Below are positions 45,813 to 54,769 of a stretch of 64,000 nucleotides of DNA, in pieces. This stretch comes from Actinomadura violacea. GTDB lineage: Bacteria; Actinomycetota; Actinomycetes; Streptosporangiales; Streptosporangiaceae. The stretch covers positions 1 through 64,000 of the forward strand of contig NZ_JAGEPF010000007.1 of the NCBI RefSeq assembly GCF_017573465.1. Reading direction: 5' to 3'. Under the pieces are notes generated by a model that saw only the letters and a list, made by a program, of their open reading frames with translations, was not told the origin of the DNA and did not search any database. Both the position numbers and the translations under genes were made by a program. The stretch's first letter is position 1, and each line of letters starts with the position of its first letter.

Positions 45813-46997
45813 TCAGCGGTCCGCGGTGAGGACGATCGCGCTGTGCGGGACCGGCGAGCCGCCGGTGACGAGCACGTTGCCCAGTTCCTTCGCCGGCTGG
45901 TTGACGGAGGTGCCGCGGATCAGGCGCACGCCCTCGGCGATGCCGTTGACACCGTGGATGTAGCCCTCGCCGAGCTGGCCGCCGTGCGTGTTGATCGGGA
46001 GCCGGCCGTCGAGGGCGACGCCGCCGGCGGCGATGAAGTCCTTGGCCTCGCCGCGTCCGCAGAACCCGTACTCCTCCAGCTGGAGCAGCACCATCGGGGT
46101 GAACGCGTCATAGAGGACGGCCGCGTCGATGCCGTCGGGGCCGACGCCCGCCTGGCTCCAGAGCTGCCGGGCGACCAGTTCGACCTCCGGCATCTCGTCG
46201 ATGTCGGGACGGTAGTAGCTGCTCATCGAGATCTGCTGCGGGCCGACGCCCTGCGCCGCTCCGGTGATGACGGCCGGGGGGTGCGGCAGGTCGCGGGCGC
46301 GCTCGGTGCTGACGATCACGAGGGCCTGCCCGCCGTCGCTCTCCTGGCAGCAGTCGAGCAGCCGAAGCGGATCGGCGATCATGCGGGAGTTCTGGTGGTC
46401 GGCCAGGGTGATCGGGCGCTCGTAGAACCACGCCTTGGGGTTGCGCGCGGCGTGCTCGCGCGACAGCACCGAGACCCGCCCGAAGTCCTCGCTGGTGGCG
46501 CCGTACTTGTCCATGTAGCGCCGGGCGAGGAACGCCTCCTGCTGAGCCGGGGTGAGGAGCCCGTAGGGGTTGATCCAGTTGCGGTACTCCTGGTCGGTGT
46601 TCGCGCTGTAGGCGAACGGCGGCGGGCCCGCGCCGAAGCGGTGCCCGGACCGCTCGTTGAACGCCCGGTAGACGACGACCACGTCGGCGACGCCGCCGGC
46701 GACGGCCAGCGCGGCCTGCTGCACCGGGGCGCAGGCACCCCCGCCGCCATGCGGGATCCGGCTGAAGAACTTCAGCTCCGGGATGCCGAGGGCGCGGGCC
46801 ACGGCGATCTCCGGGTTGGTCTCCATGGTGAACAGGGCGAACCCGTCCACCTCCTCGACGCCGATCTGCGCGTCCTCCAGGGCGGCGAGGACGCTCTCGC
46901 ACGCGAGGCGCCACTCGCTGCGACCGGAGTCCTTGGAGAACTCGGTGGCCCCGATGCCGGCGATCGCCGCCGCCCCGGAGAATCCGCCGCCGCTCAT
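45813..46997 (-). CDS. ltp2: Ltp2-like steroid side-chain retro-aldolase (thiolase fold)
   Basis: A 394-residue thiolase-superfamily lipid-transfer protein. It begins AAIAGIGATEFSKDSGRSEW and carries FSRIPHGGGGACAPVQQAAL, YGATSEDFGRVSVLSREHAA, AAVLYDAFTPMVLLQLEEYG and LPINTHGGQLGEGYIHGVNG. The nucleophilic Cys-His thiolase pair is not conserved, as in Ltp2 aldolases, whose Tyr residues in the LYDAF and GEGYIHG regions act instead. Ltp2 works with the DUF35 domain of ChsH2 to release propionyl-CoA from a 17-hydroxy steroid CoA ester. GGGAGGGG precedes ATG 46997. Neighbours ChsH1 and ChsH2 support the call. Confidence 0.85.
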   Translation of the reverse strand: MSGGGFSGAAAIAGIGATEFSKDSGRSEWRLACESVLAALEDAQIGVEEVDGFALFTMETNPEIAVARALGIPELKFFSRIPHGGGGACAPVQQAALAVAGGVADVVVVYRAFNERSGHRFGAGPPPFAYSANTDQEYRNWINPYGLLTPAQQEAFLARRYMDKYGATSEDFGRVSVLSREHAARNPKAWFYERPITLADHQNSRMIADPLRLLDCCQESDGGQALVIVSTERARDLPHPPAVITGAAQGVGPQQISMSSYYRPDIDEMPEVELVARQLWSQAGVGPDGIDAAVLYDAFTPMVLLQLEEYGFCGRGEAKDFIAAGGVALDGRLPINTHGGQLGEGYIHGVNGIAEGVRLIRGTSVNQPAKELGNVLVTGGSPVPHSAIVLTADR

Positions 46998-47407
46998 CGG
47001 TCCCCTCCCTCGGCCGGTACGACGACCACCACGTCGGCGGTCACGTGGACGCCGCGCGAGTTCCTGCCGGTCACCCGGACGGACACCGAGTCGCCGGTCA
47101 CGCCGGTCACCTCGCCGGACAGGCGCATGGTGTCCCCCGGGAAGTTGGGCACGCCCAGGCGAAGCGCGACGCGCGCGATCCGGGCGTGCGGACCGGTCCA
47201 GTCCGTGACGTAGCGGTCGACGAAGCCGTTGGTGGAGTTGATGCTCATGAAGATGTCGGGCGTGCCCCGCTCGGCGGCCTTGCCGGGGTCGTGGTGGACG
47301 TCCTCGAAATCCTGGGAGGCGATCGCGGTCGCGACGATCAGCGTCCGATCCAGCGGGAGATCCAGGGCGGGCAGCGTCGTGCCCACCCCGCAGTCCGGGA
47401 ACGTCAT
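46994..47407 (-). CDS. chsH1: MaoC-like enoyl-CoA hydratase subunit (ChsH1-like)
   Basis: A 137-residue single hotdog protein. TAIASQDFEDVHHDPGKAAE contains the Asp and His of the hydratase 2 motif, followed by DIFMSINSTNGFVDRYVTDW. ChsH1 forms a heterotetramer with the MaoC domain of ChsH2 and hydrates steroid 17-(20)-enoyl CoA esters. The TGA overlaps the ltp2 ATG (ATGA), and its own ATG overlaps the end of the DUF35 gene, so all these genes are translationally coupled. Confidence 0.82.
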   Translation of the reverse strand: MTFPDCGVGTTLPALDLPLDRTLIVATAIASQDFEDVHHDPGKAAERGTPDIFMSINSTNGFVDRYVTDWTGPHARIARVALRLGVPNFPGDTMRLSGEVTGVTGDSVSVRVTGRNSRGVHVTADVVVVVPAEGGDR

Positions 47408-47829
47408 GCCGCGTCACCTCCGGGCAGGGTCAGCCGGGGGAGGATCTCGCCGTGGGCATGCTCGGCGAACCCGACCTCCAGCTCCATCCCGGTCTCCAGC
47501 TCGTCGAGTTCGACGCCGGAGATGTCGGCCACCAGCCGGGTGCCCTCCTCCAGGTCCACCAGCCCGACGGCGAGCGGGTAGTCGAACGCGTCGTCCTTCG
47601 GGTGGTGCAGGACGGTGTAGCTGTGCAGCGTGCACCGGCGGGTGGAGTCGACGCTGTCCCAGGAGAAGGACCGGCAGGACGCGCAGGCGGGGGCCGGCGG
47701 ATGCCGCAGCGTCCCGCAGTCGGTGCAGCGCTGGATCGCCAGGCGGCCCTCGCGGGCCGCGTCGAACCAGAACCGGTTGTCCTGGGTGATGATCAGCCGG
47801 GGAACGGCGGTGCGGACGGCTTCGCTCAT
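47404..47829 (-). CDS. Zn-ribbon/OB-fold (DUF35) protein, detached ChsH2 C-terminal domain
   Basis: A 141-residue protein with the Zn-ribbon of two CxxC pairs (CTDCGTLRHPPAPACASC, residues 35-52) and an OB-fold (RRCTLHSYTVLHHPKDDAFD, YPLAVGLVDLEEGTRLVADI). In characterised igr-type operons this DUF35 domain is the C-terminal half of ChsH2 and is required to bind the Ltp2 aldolase. Here it is a separate gene whose ATG overlaps the stop of the MaoC gene by 4 bases. It should bind Ltp2 and possibly remains in a complex with ChsH1 and the MaoC protein. Confidence 0.88.
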   Translation of the reverse strand: MSEAVRTAVPRLIITQDNRFWFDAAREGRLAIQRCTDCGTLRHPPAPACASCRSFSWDSVDSTRRCTLHSYTVLHHPKDDAFDYPLAVGLVDLEEGTRLVADISGVELDELETGMELEVGFAEHAHGEILPRLTLPGGDAA

Positions 47830-48383
47830 CTGCCCTCCTCCTTGGTGTCCGGGTCGAAGCGCAGCAGCCGGAACCGCTCCTCGGCGAGCGGGCCGCCGTG
47901 CTGGTCGACGTAGCGTTTGTGCAGCGTGATGAAGACGCCGTCGCCGAGCGCGGTGCGCTTCACGGGCGAGACGTCCTCGATGGTGAAGTGGGCGGTCACG
48001 CGGTCACCGGGATGCAGCTCCCGGGCGTAGTCCTGCTCCACGTTCGTCGCGACGACCGAGGTGAACCCGGCCTCGTCCAGCACCGCGAGGAGCCGCGAGT
48101 AGGCGAAGTCCTCGCTGACGCCCTCCGCCCGCAGCCGGTGGATCTCCCGGTGGCGGCGGTAGCCGGCCATGACCCACGTCGAGATCATCGCGGGCGGGCC
48201 GACGACGTCGCGCCGGCCGGTCGCGCGCGCGGCCTCCGGATCGGTGTACACCGGGTTGGAGTCGTCGTGCGCCTCGGCCCAGTTCCGGATCATCGCCGCG
48301 TCGACGTCGTAGCGCGCCACGCGTGGAGGCTCGGCCACCTCGCCCACGAACGGGGCGCAGCGCTGCTCCAATTCCTGCACCAT
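47826..48383 (-). CDS. MaoC-like hydratase, detached ChsH2 N-terminal domain
   Basis: A 185-residue hotdog protein. RYDVDAAMIRNWAEAHDDSN precedes PVYTDPEAARATGRRDVVGP and PAMISTWVMAGYRRHR, the pattern of the ChsH2 N-terminal MaoC domain. VVATNVEQDYARELHPGDRV is the second strand region. It ends at its own stop just where fused ChsH2 proteins continue into DUF35. It should pair with ChsH1 to hydrate the steroid enoyl-CoA. ATG 48383 has AGGAGGTCC just upstream. Confidence 0.85.
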   Translation of the reverse strand: MVQELEQRCAPFVGEVAEPPRVARYDVDAAMIRNWAEAHDDSNPVYTDPEAARATGRRDVVGPPAMISTWVMAGYRRHREIHRLRAEGVSEDFAYSRLLAVLDEAGFTSVVATNVEQDYARELHPGDRVTAHFTIEDVSPVKRTALGDGVFITLHKRYVDQHGGPLAEERFRLLRFDPDTKEEGR

Positions 48384-48410
48384 GGACCTCCTGGAAATCG
48401 TCGGCCGCCG

Positions 48411-49280
48411 TCAGGCCACATGCGCGACGGCGTGGGTGAGCACGGGCGCGTCCCCCTGCTCGGGGCAGGTGGCGGAGAGGGTCAGCACGTCCCCGTCACG
48501 CCACACCGACGTCCGGATCGTCTGGCCTGGAAGCAGGGACCCGGCGAAGCGCACGCTGATGCCGCGCAGCCGGTCGGTATCGCCGTCCAGAACGCCGTCC
48601 ACGACGGCCTTGGCGACGATGCCGTACGAAGCGAGCCCGTGCAGGATCGGCTGCTCGAACCCGGCCGCCTTCGCGAACTCCGGATCGGCGTGCAGCGGAT
48701 TCAGATCGCCGTTGAGGCGGTAGAGCAGCGCCTGGCCGGGGGACGTCGGCGACTCCAGCACATGGTCGGGTGCGCGGACGGGCGCGGACCAGGTGGTGTC
48801 CGGACCCGGTGCGCCGCCGAAACCGCCTTCGCCGCGCGCCCAGATCTGCATCCCGGTCGTCCACAGCGGTTCCCCCGAGGGGGCGGTCGCGGTGCCCTCC
48901 AGCACGATCAGCGCGGCCTTGCCCTTGTCCCACACATGCGTCACGCGCGACGACAGGGACGCCTCGCCCGACGCGGGGAGCGGGCGGTGCACCGTCAGCG
49001 ACTGGCCGGCATGCAGGATGCGGCGCAGGTCGACGTCGATGCCGGGCAGTCGCATCGCGGGGAGGCCACCGTCCCCGGCGGAGACGCCCTGCCCGGCGAC
49101 CATGGCGAAGGTGGGAAGGACCCGCAGGTCCCGCTCGAAGGTGTAGCGCAGCTCAGGGTCGAGGTCCGCGGAGCGGCCGGCGCCCAGGGACAGGTGGTAC
49201 AGCAGCACGTCGCGGCGGTTCCAGGACAATGTCCTGCGGGCCGGCGCGGCGGACAGCGCCTTGTCGATGTGGATGCCCAT
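48411..49280 (-). CDS. Double-hotdog 2-enoyl-CoA hydratase (ChsH3/Rv3538-like)
   Basis: A 289-residue MaoC protein with two hotdog units. The N-terminal unit begins ARRTLSWNRRDVLLYHLSLG, AGRSADLDPELRYTFERDLR. The second carries the catalytic hydratase 2 motif in LYRLNGDLNPLHADPEFAKA and FEQPILHGLASYGI. This architecture is shared with eukaryotic peroxisomal hydratase 2 and with M. tuberculosis Rv3538 (ChsH3), assigned to sterol side-chain hydration. It is the first gene of the catabolic operon. ATG 49280 has a weak ribosome-binding site. A promoter would lie in 49281-49440. Confidence 0.85.
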   Translation of the reverse strand: MGIHIDKALSAAPARRTLSWNRRDVLLYHLSLGAGRSADLDPELRYTFERDLRVLPTFAMVAGQGVSAGDGGLPAMRLPGIDVDLRRILHAGQSLTVHRPLPASGEASLSSRVTHVWDKGKAALIVLEGTATAPSGEPLWTTGMQIWARGEGGFGGAPGPDTTWSAPVRAPDHVLESPTSPGQALLYRLNGDLNPLHADPEFAKAAGFEQPILHGLASYGIVAKAVVDGVLDGDTDRLRGISVRFAGSLLPGQTIRTSVWRDGDVLTLSATCPEQGDAPVLTHAVAHVA

Positions 49281-49547
49281 CGCTCAGGCCCCCGCGCTCG
49301 TTGCCGCCTCAGGGTTCAGCGTCATGAGAGCAGCCTGCCGACCGACCGCTGCGCGGCCGGGTACGGATCCCGCTGGGTGGCGGGGGAGAGCGCGTCGCCG
49401 AGCAGGCCCATTCGCCGCCTCACCCGCCATCTTGTTCAGTGGGAGCGGACGAGAACGTCCACCCCGCCCAGGGCGAGCATTCCGCCGTGGCCGAGTGCGT
49501 GGTCCTCGGCGTGCCACACGAAGAACTGGGGCAGGAGACTCAGGCCG

Positions 49548-50165
49548 TCAGGCCGTCGTGCCGCCCAGCCGGGCGCCGAGCAGCATTTCGCAGGAGACGC
49601 GGATGTCGTCGTCGGCCTCGTCCGGTGACAGCCGGCCGTTGAGGCAGGAGAGCAGCACGCCGTACCAGCACGATTCGAGGAGCCGCATCAGCCGCTCGTC
49701 GGCGGGTGCCGGAGAGTCGATGCCGGCGATGCCGAGCAGCATGTCGCGGAACGTGCGGTCCGAGGACCAGGGGCCGTTGGGGATGGCCTGGGCGGTCTGG
49801 TCGGCTTGAAGGACCGTGCACGCCAGCCGGTGCCGCCGCATCATCTGCTCCCTGGCCCGTACCAGGACCTTCACCACGGCTTCGAGGGGAGGTTCCGACG
49901 CCGACCGCAACCGGGCGGCATCCTGTGAGAGCTGTTCGACCTGCCTGCGCTTCACGGCGGCGAACAGATGGAGCTTCGACGGGAAGTAGCGGTACAGGGT
50001 GGCGATTGCGACGCCCGCCTCGTCGGCCACGTCCTGCATCTGGACCCGGTCCAGGTCGTGCACGGACCCGAGCTTGCGCGCCGCGCGAAGGATCCGCTCG
50101 TGCCGCTCCTTCTGGAGCGGCGACCTCGGCTCGGCCGCCGGGCGTGCGTCGGCGATACGTGGCAC
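49548..50165 (-). CDS. TetR-family regulator, KstR-like
   Basis: A 205-residue regulator. The DNA-binding region QKERHERILRAARKLGS and VQMQDVADEAGVAIATLYRY with FPSKLHLFAAV closely resembles KstR/KstR2-type repressors of cholesterol catabolism in layout (xVQMxxVAxxAxVAxxTLYRYFPSKxHL). GTG 50165 follows AGGAG. It is upstream of the side-chain operon in the same orientation, separated by 267 bases, and probably represses it until a CoA-ester ligand binds. No palindromic KstR operator was recognised by eye. Confidence 0.85.
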   Translation of the reverse strand: MPRIADARPAAEPRSPLQKERHERILRAARKLGSVHDLDRVQMQDVADEAGVAIATLYRYFPSKLHLFAAVKRRQVEQLSQDAARLRSASEPPLEAVVKVLVRAREQMMRRHRLACTVLQADQTAQAIPNGPWSSDRTFRDMLLGIAGIDSPAPADERLMRLLESCWYGVLLSCLNGRLSPDEADDDIRVSCEMLLGARLGGTTA

Positions 50166-50236
50166 TGCGTCTCCTTCGGTCGATGCTCTTCATGGTGCCG
50201 CAGCCCCCCGGTGGAGCCTAGGCGTCCACCGGCCGG

Positions 50237-51118
50237 TCAGATCCAGTCGCCGTCCTGGCCGATCGCGGCGAGACGGGCCAGAGTGTCGGCCGACCAGGTC
50301 TCCGCCGGCGCGCCGGCGGGGTCGACGCGCTCGCTCTCGACCTGCGACACCAGTGCCAGGGAGATCGTCCTGGCCGCGGCGGCCACCAGCGGGGCGACGG
50401 CCTCGAGCGGACACTCCGCACCCCCGACGAGCGAGACGGCCGCGAGCGGGCCGTCGGGACCGCGCACGGCCGCGGCGGCACAGCAGATGCCGGGAGTGTG
50501 CTCACCGCGCTCGAAGGCGATTCCGTTGCGGACGCGGATCCGGTGCATCTCCTGGTAGAGGATCCGCGGATCGCTGATCGTGCGCTGCGTCAGCCGGCCC
50601 ATCGAGTCGCCGACCAGCGCGTCGACCTCCTCGGCCGGCAGCCACGCCAGCATCGCCTTGCCGAGCGCGGTCGAGTGGGCCGGCGCGCCGCCGCCCACCC
50701 GCGAGGGCACCTTGGCGGCGAACGAGCCGCCCACCTTGTCCAGGTAGCGGACGTCGGCGTCGTCCAGCACGGCGAGATGCACGACCATCCCGGTCTTGAG
50801 CAGCAGGTCGTGCAGCACCGGGGCGGCCGCGGAGCGCAGGTCGAAGAAGCTCTGCGCATCGGCGCCGAGCCGCAGGGAGCGCCGGCCCAGCGAGTAGCCG
50901 GCGGACGAGTGCCGCAACCACGCCGCCTTGACCAGCTGATCGAGGATCCGGTGCGCGGTGGACCTCGGGAGCCTCGTCGACCGGACGATCTCTTCGAGGG
51001 TCAGCCGCATCGTCGAGCCGTGGAAGGCGTCGAGGATCAGGGTCATCCGGTCGACCATCGATGGAGGGATCTCCCGCGAGGGGCACCGTGACGGCACGAC
51101 CGCGGCGGTTGACGTCAT
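50237..51118 (-). CDS. IclR-family transcriptional regulator
   Basis: A 293-residue IclR protein. The winged helix is PPSMVDRMTLILDAFHGSTM to RSTRLPRSTAHRILDQLVKA (residues 18-68), and the effector domain carries VHLAVLDDADVRYLDKVGGS, GGAPAHSTALGKAMLAWLPA, RGEHTPGICCAAAAVRGPDG and ALVSQVESERV. ATG 51118 is chosen. It lies 71 bases upstream of the TetR gene on the same strand, so the two may be co-transcribed. A region of 343 bases separates it from the divergent DHFR-like gene. It may control the steroid or a related acid pathway. Confidence 0.9.
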   Translation of the reverse strand: MTSTAAVVPSRCPSREIPPSMVDRMTLILDAFHGSTMRLTLEEIVRSTRLPRSTAHRILDQLVKAAWLRHSSAGYSLGRRSLRLGADAQSFFDLRSAAAPVLHDLLLKTGMVVHLAVLDDADVRYLDKVGGSFAAKVPSRVGGGAPAHSTALGKAMLAWLPAEEVDALVGDSMGRLTQRTISDPRILYQEMHRIRVRNGIAFERGEHTPGICCAAAAVRGPDGPLAAVSLVGGAECPLEAVAPLVAAAARTISLALVSQVESERVDPAGAPAETWSADTLARLAAIGQDGDWI

Positions 51119-51461
51119 TCCGACCACCCACCCGAAAACTGAAGTGAATTCTGCTTTCTGGTTTGGAAGGTAGCGCTCACGTGCGCAAAAGGGAAGAGCC
51201 GCGCCCAACTCCGTCGCATCCCACCGGCGCGCCCCGGCAAGCTCGGCCGCGCAGCCCGTCGACGACGGCGGCCGGCTGCGCCTTGGGCAGGCGGTGGACC
51301 CGGCCGAACTCCTCCGCCCTCATACCGAGGGAGGGGGCGAGGAGGACGTGGGACTCGGTGCCGCCGACGCCGTGGAGATCTCGATGAGTTCCGGGTACGT
51401 GGGCGGTCGAGAGATGCATGCTCGGCCCGTCCACACTCCGTCACGTCAGGAGGACCCGATC
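51119..51461. promoter_or_regulatory. Divergent promoter region of the IclR and DHFR-like genes
   Basis: No gene recognised. The part nearest the IclR start (51135-51170) is AT-richer than its surroundings and contains GAATTC and a TTCTGGTTTGG segment, plausible as promoter or IclR-binding DNA. No repeat clear enough to name an operator was found. Confidence 0.35.
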
Positions 51462-52070
51462 GTGTCTCGTTCCGTGCTCTACATGTCCATGTCTGTCGAC
51501 GGCTTCATCGCCGGTCCCGATGACGGCCCGGAGAACGGACTCGGCACGGGCGGAGAGGTGCTGCACGCCTGGCTGTTCGACGGCGACATCGAGGCCCGTG
51601 GCGGAGCCGGCGTCCCGGCCATCCGAACCAGTGCGGCCAGCCTTCCTGTGGTCGAGGAGGTCATGGCCACCGGGGCCGTGCTGACGGGACGGCGCACGTT
51701 CGAGGCGGCCGGCGGCTGGGGCGGCGACCACCACGACGGTGTCCACATCGAGGTGTTCACCCGCGCGGAGCCGGGCGCCGACGCCGTCCAGGGCCCCAAC
51801 GTCCGCTATGCCACCGACGGCATCGAGGCGGCCATGGCACGCGCCAAGGCGGCCGCCGGCGACCGCGACGTGCTGGTCCACGGAGCGGTGACGGCGCAGT
51901 TGGCGCTGCAGGCCGGAGTGCTGGACGAACTCGTGATCCACCAGGTCCCGGTACTGCTCGGCGCCGGCCGGTCGCTGTTCGGCGCATTGGGCTCGCCCCG
52001 CCCGCTCGACCTCGTCCGCGTCATCGACGCTCCAGGGGTCACGCACCTGCGCTACCGCGTGGTCGGCTGA
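51462..52070 (+). CDS. RibD C-terminal/dihydrofolate reductase-like protein
   Basis: A 202-residue DHFR-like reductase. SRSVLYMSMSVDGFIAGPDD begins the fold, EVMATGAVLTGRRTFEAAGG is the NADPH loop, DRDVLVHGAVTAQLALQAGV the second nucleotide block, and THLRYRVVG the end. GTG 51462 has a perfect AGGAGG 8-9 bases upstream. It is a paralogue, in architecture, of the gene at 24426. The role is unknown; such proteins are common in actinomycetes and often accompany regulators. Confidence 0.9.
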   Translation: MSRSVLYMSMSVDGFIAGPDDGPENGLGTGGEVLHAWLFDGDIEARGGAGVPAIRTSAASLPVVEEVMATGAVLTGRRTFEAAGGWGGDHHDGVHIEVFTRAEPGADAVQGPNVRYATDGIEAAMARAKAAAGDRDVLVHGAVTAQLALQAGVLDELVIHQVPVLLGAGRSLFGALGSPRPLDLVRVIDAPGVTHLRYRVVG

Positions 52071-52123
52071 GCGCGTCCGCCGCGGTCGCGAGCCCGGACC
52101 GGTTCGGTGTTGCTGAGCCATGG

Positions 52124-54769
52124 TCATGGTGAGGTCGGGCGGAGAGCGATGAATGCCGTGTCGTCGGTGCTGTCGGAGCCGAGCCGGATGAGCAGTTCGT
52201 CGCAGAACACCTCGAGAGGGGCGTGGGAGAGGGCGGCGGCCTGTTCGCGGAGCCTGTCGAGGCCGCGGTCGAGGGGCTCGCCGCGGCGTTCGATGAGGCC
52301 GTCGGTGTACAGCAGCACGGTCGAATCGGCGGGCAGCGGGACCCGGGCCCCGGGACGCGGAAGGTCGAACCCGGTGCCCAGCATGAGACCGCCGCCGTCC
52401 TCCAGGTAGCGGGCTTCTCCGTCCTGCGTGGTCAGCAGCGGCGGCAGGTGCCCGGCGGAAGAGTAGGACAGCTCCCAGAGGCCCGCATGGCATTCCTTGA
52501 CGACGGCATAGACGCAGGTGCCGGTGGCTTCCTGGGCAAGGGTCCGGTTCGCCATGTCGAGGTGGCGCAGGACCTCCTCGGGCGGCTCCTGGCAGACGAC
52601 GGAGATGCCGCGCAACATGCTGCTCAGCCGGCTCATGGTGGCGGTCGCATCGATGTCGCTGCCGGTGACGTCCCCGATGACCACGGCGGTGCCGCCGTCC
52701 GGGAGCGCGAAACCGTCGTACCAGTCGCCTCCTACCTGCGCGGTGATGGCCGAGGGGACGTAGCGGGCGGCGAGCCGCAGGTTCTCGATCTCCGGCAGTG
52801 CAGGAAGGAGGGAGTGCTGCAGGTGCTGGGCGATGGTGCGGACACGGGTGAACCTGCGCAGGTTCGCCACCTGGAGGGCGAGCCCCCGGGCCAGCTCTCC
52901 GACGAGATCCACGTCGTCCTGCATGAACGGCCGTTGCGAGCCGAGACGTCCCACGGTGAGCGCGCCCAGGACCTCGCGATGGGCCTGCAGCGATGCGACG
53001 ACGGCGCTGCCGACGCCCAACTGCTCGGACAGCTCGGCGTACCGGGTGTCCAGCGGGCTCTCGCCCTGCCCCATCGGGGGTGTGCCGGTGAGCAGCAGCG
53101 GTCCTGCGCCGCGCAGCGCCCGGGCGAGGGGGCCCCGGGCGGGACTCGACGGCGGAGGGAGCGCGCCCTCGTACGCGGAGGGGGACGACCCGGGATCGTG
53201 GTGGACGACGATGGCCCGCTCGACCTCGTCGTGCTCGTCGATCAGGTCCACCGCGCACCAGTCCGCCAGCCGCCGGGTCAGCAGCAGGGCGAACTGGCGA
53301 AGGGCCTGCGGCAGATCCTCGGCTTCGCTGCCGGCGCGCCTGCTCTCGGCCAGCAGGGAGAGTCGCTCCAGCTCCGACATGCTCCGGTCGCGTCCGCGCG
53401 CTCGCTGCGCGGGCTCATAAAGCCGCGGGGACGCGGGCGGAGGCTCTGCCAAGGCCGCCGCGCGGCTCTCATTGAGCTCCCCGGGCCAGTCGGCGGGCGG
53501 CGGCTCGGGCGCGGCCGTGCGGGGGAGGAGCTGGGCGACGAAGACGGTGCGGCCGTCGCTCATCTCCTGGGCCTGGATGAGCAGGCGGATGGGTATCAGC
53601 CGGCCGTCGCGGTGCAGCGCGGGGACGGGGACCGGCCGGCCCAGGATGCGGGGGCGGCCGGTGAGCAGCAGGGACGTGAACGCGGCCAGGTGGCGTTCGC
53701 GCAGATGCTCGGGGATGAGCACGGGCAGCCGCCGCCCGACGAGGTCGCCGGCGTCCCAGCCGACCAGGTCCGACGCGGCCTCGTTCGCCGCGATGATCTG
53801 GTTCCGGTCGTCGATGGCGATGGTCGGGAACCTGCTGGCCTGGATCTGTTCGCGGTTCCAGGGCCTCAGCTCCAGGGACGAGTCGGTCGGCTCCCGGGGG
53901 ACCACCGTCCACGCGGTGGGGGCGCCCCCGCCGAACTGCCCGATGATCTCGTCGAGCATCCACCGCCGCAGGGCGGAGAGCTGCGGAAGGGCGGGCCGGG
54001 TCAGGAGCGCCTCGAACCGGGTGGCCTCCTCGGCCTTGTCGAGGACGCGGCGCAAGGCGAGCAATGCCGGCGTAACGTGCGCAGGCACCGGCAGGGTCAG
54101 GGTGCGGACGTCGGCGTCGGCGGGATGGCCCTCGCACGCGGCGGCCACGCAGGCGCTGATCACGTTGCTCACGTCGTGGGCGGCTTCGAGGTCGTCCGGC
54201 CGGATGCCGAGCGGATCCCCGGCGGACGAGGCGAGGACGAGCTCACGCAGCAGCGCATGCCGGTGCTGCTGTTCGGCCATGCACAGCGCCCACGGCAGGT
54301 CGGCCAATGTCACGCTACGGCGGTCGCCAGAGTACGGAACGGCGGGCCCCCAGCCGGCGGAAGCCGCCGATGGGGAAACAGACGGGCCCAATTCGAACCA
54401 CACGGACTTGGTCTTCTCACCGGTGTCGGCTCCGCAGCGGGACGCGAGCCGCTCGACGAGATAGAGGCCCCGTCCCGTATCGGTGTACGGATGGCGGCGC
54501 CGCGGCACCAGCCCGCGGCGCGGTTCGCCGTCGACGACCCGCGCGTGGACCGTGCCGTCCACGGACCGCACCGACACCCCGACCTCGGTACGCGCATGGA
54601 GCACCGCGTTGGTCACCAGCTCGCTGACCAGCAGTTCGGCGGTGCGCAGGGTATCCAGAGCGACGCTTCCCGCCAGCCGGTCCCGTACGAAGTCCCGGGC
54701 GTGCGCCGCACTGATCGGTGACGGTGGGAACGTCCGCTGGGCCCCTTCATGCGCATCCGGATCACTCAT
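52124..54769 (-). CDS. PP2C-type phosphatase with HATPase, PAS and GAF domains
   Basis: An 881-residue signalling protein. Residues 15-130 are an anti-sigma-type HATPase (LLVSELVTNAVLHARTEVGV, DTGRGLYLVERLASR), 305-415 a PAS domain (FPTIAIDDRNQIIAANEAAS), 470-640 a GAF domain (LARALRGAGPLLLTG, LVGELARGLALQV), and 655-881 a SpoIIE/RsbU-type PP2C (AQVGGDWYDGFALPDGGTAV, VIGDVTGSDI, SSAGHLPPLL, LLYTDGLIERRGEPLDRGLD). The metal-binding Asp residues of GGDWYD and IGDVTG and the last TDGL are present. It probably links sensing to partner-switch control of a sigma factor. No sigma factor or antagonist gene is adjacent. Confidence 0.9.
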   Translation of the reverse strand: MSDPDAHEGAQRTFPPSPISAAHARDFVRDRLAGSVALDTLRTAELLVSELVTNAVLHARTEVGVSVRSVDGTVHARVVDGEPRRGLVPRRRHPYTDTGRGLYLVERLASRCGADTGEKTKSVWFELGPSVSPSAASAGWGPAVPYSGDRRSVTLADLPWALCMAEQQHRHALLRELVLASSAGDPLGIRPDDLEAAHDVSNVISACVAAACEGHPADADVRTLTLPVPAHVTPALLALRRVLDKAEEATRFEALLTRPALPQLSALRRWMLDEIIGQFGGGAPTAWTVVPREPTDSSLELRPWNREQIQASRFPTIAIDDRNQIIAANEAASDLVGWDAGDLVGRRLPVLIPEHLRERHLAAFTSLLLTGRPRILGRPVPVPALHRDGRLIPIRLLIQAQEMSDGRTVFVAQLLPRTAAPEPPPADWPGELNESRAAALAEPPPASPRLYEPAQRARGRDRSMSELERLSLLAESRRAGSEAEDLPQALRQFALLLTRRLADWCAVDLIDEHDEVERAIVVHHDPGSSPSAYEGALPPPSSPARGPLARALRGAGPLLLTGTPPMGQGESPLDTRYAELSEQLGVGSAVVASLQAHREVLGALTVGRLGSQRPFMQDDVDLVGELARGLALQVANLRRFTRVRTIAQHLQHSLLPALPEIENLRLAARYVPSAITAQVGGDWYDGFALPDGGTAVVIGDVTGSDIDATATMSRLSSMLRGISVVCQEPPEEVLRHLDMANRTLAQEATGTCVYAVVKECHAGLWELSYSSAGHLPPLLTTQDGEARYLEDGGGLMLGTGFDLPRPGARVPLPADSTVLLYTDGLIERRGEPLDRGLDRLREQAAALSHAPLEVFCDELLIRLGSDSTDDTAFIALRPTSP

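Noticed and set aside
49281..50236. KstR-type palindromic operator near the operon and TetR starts
   Set aside because: I looked for the AACnnGTT-centred palindrome and found no convincing copy by eye. A motif scan would be decisive.
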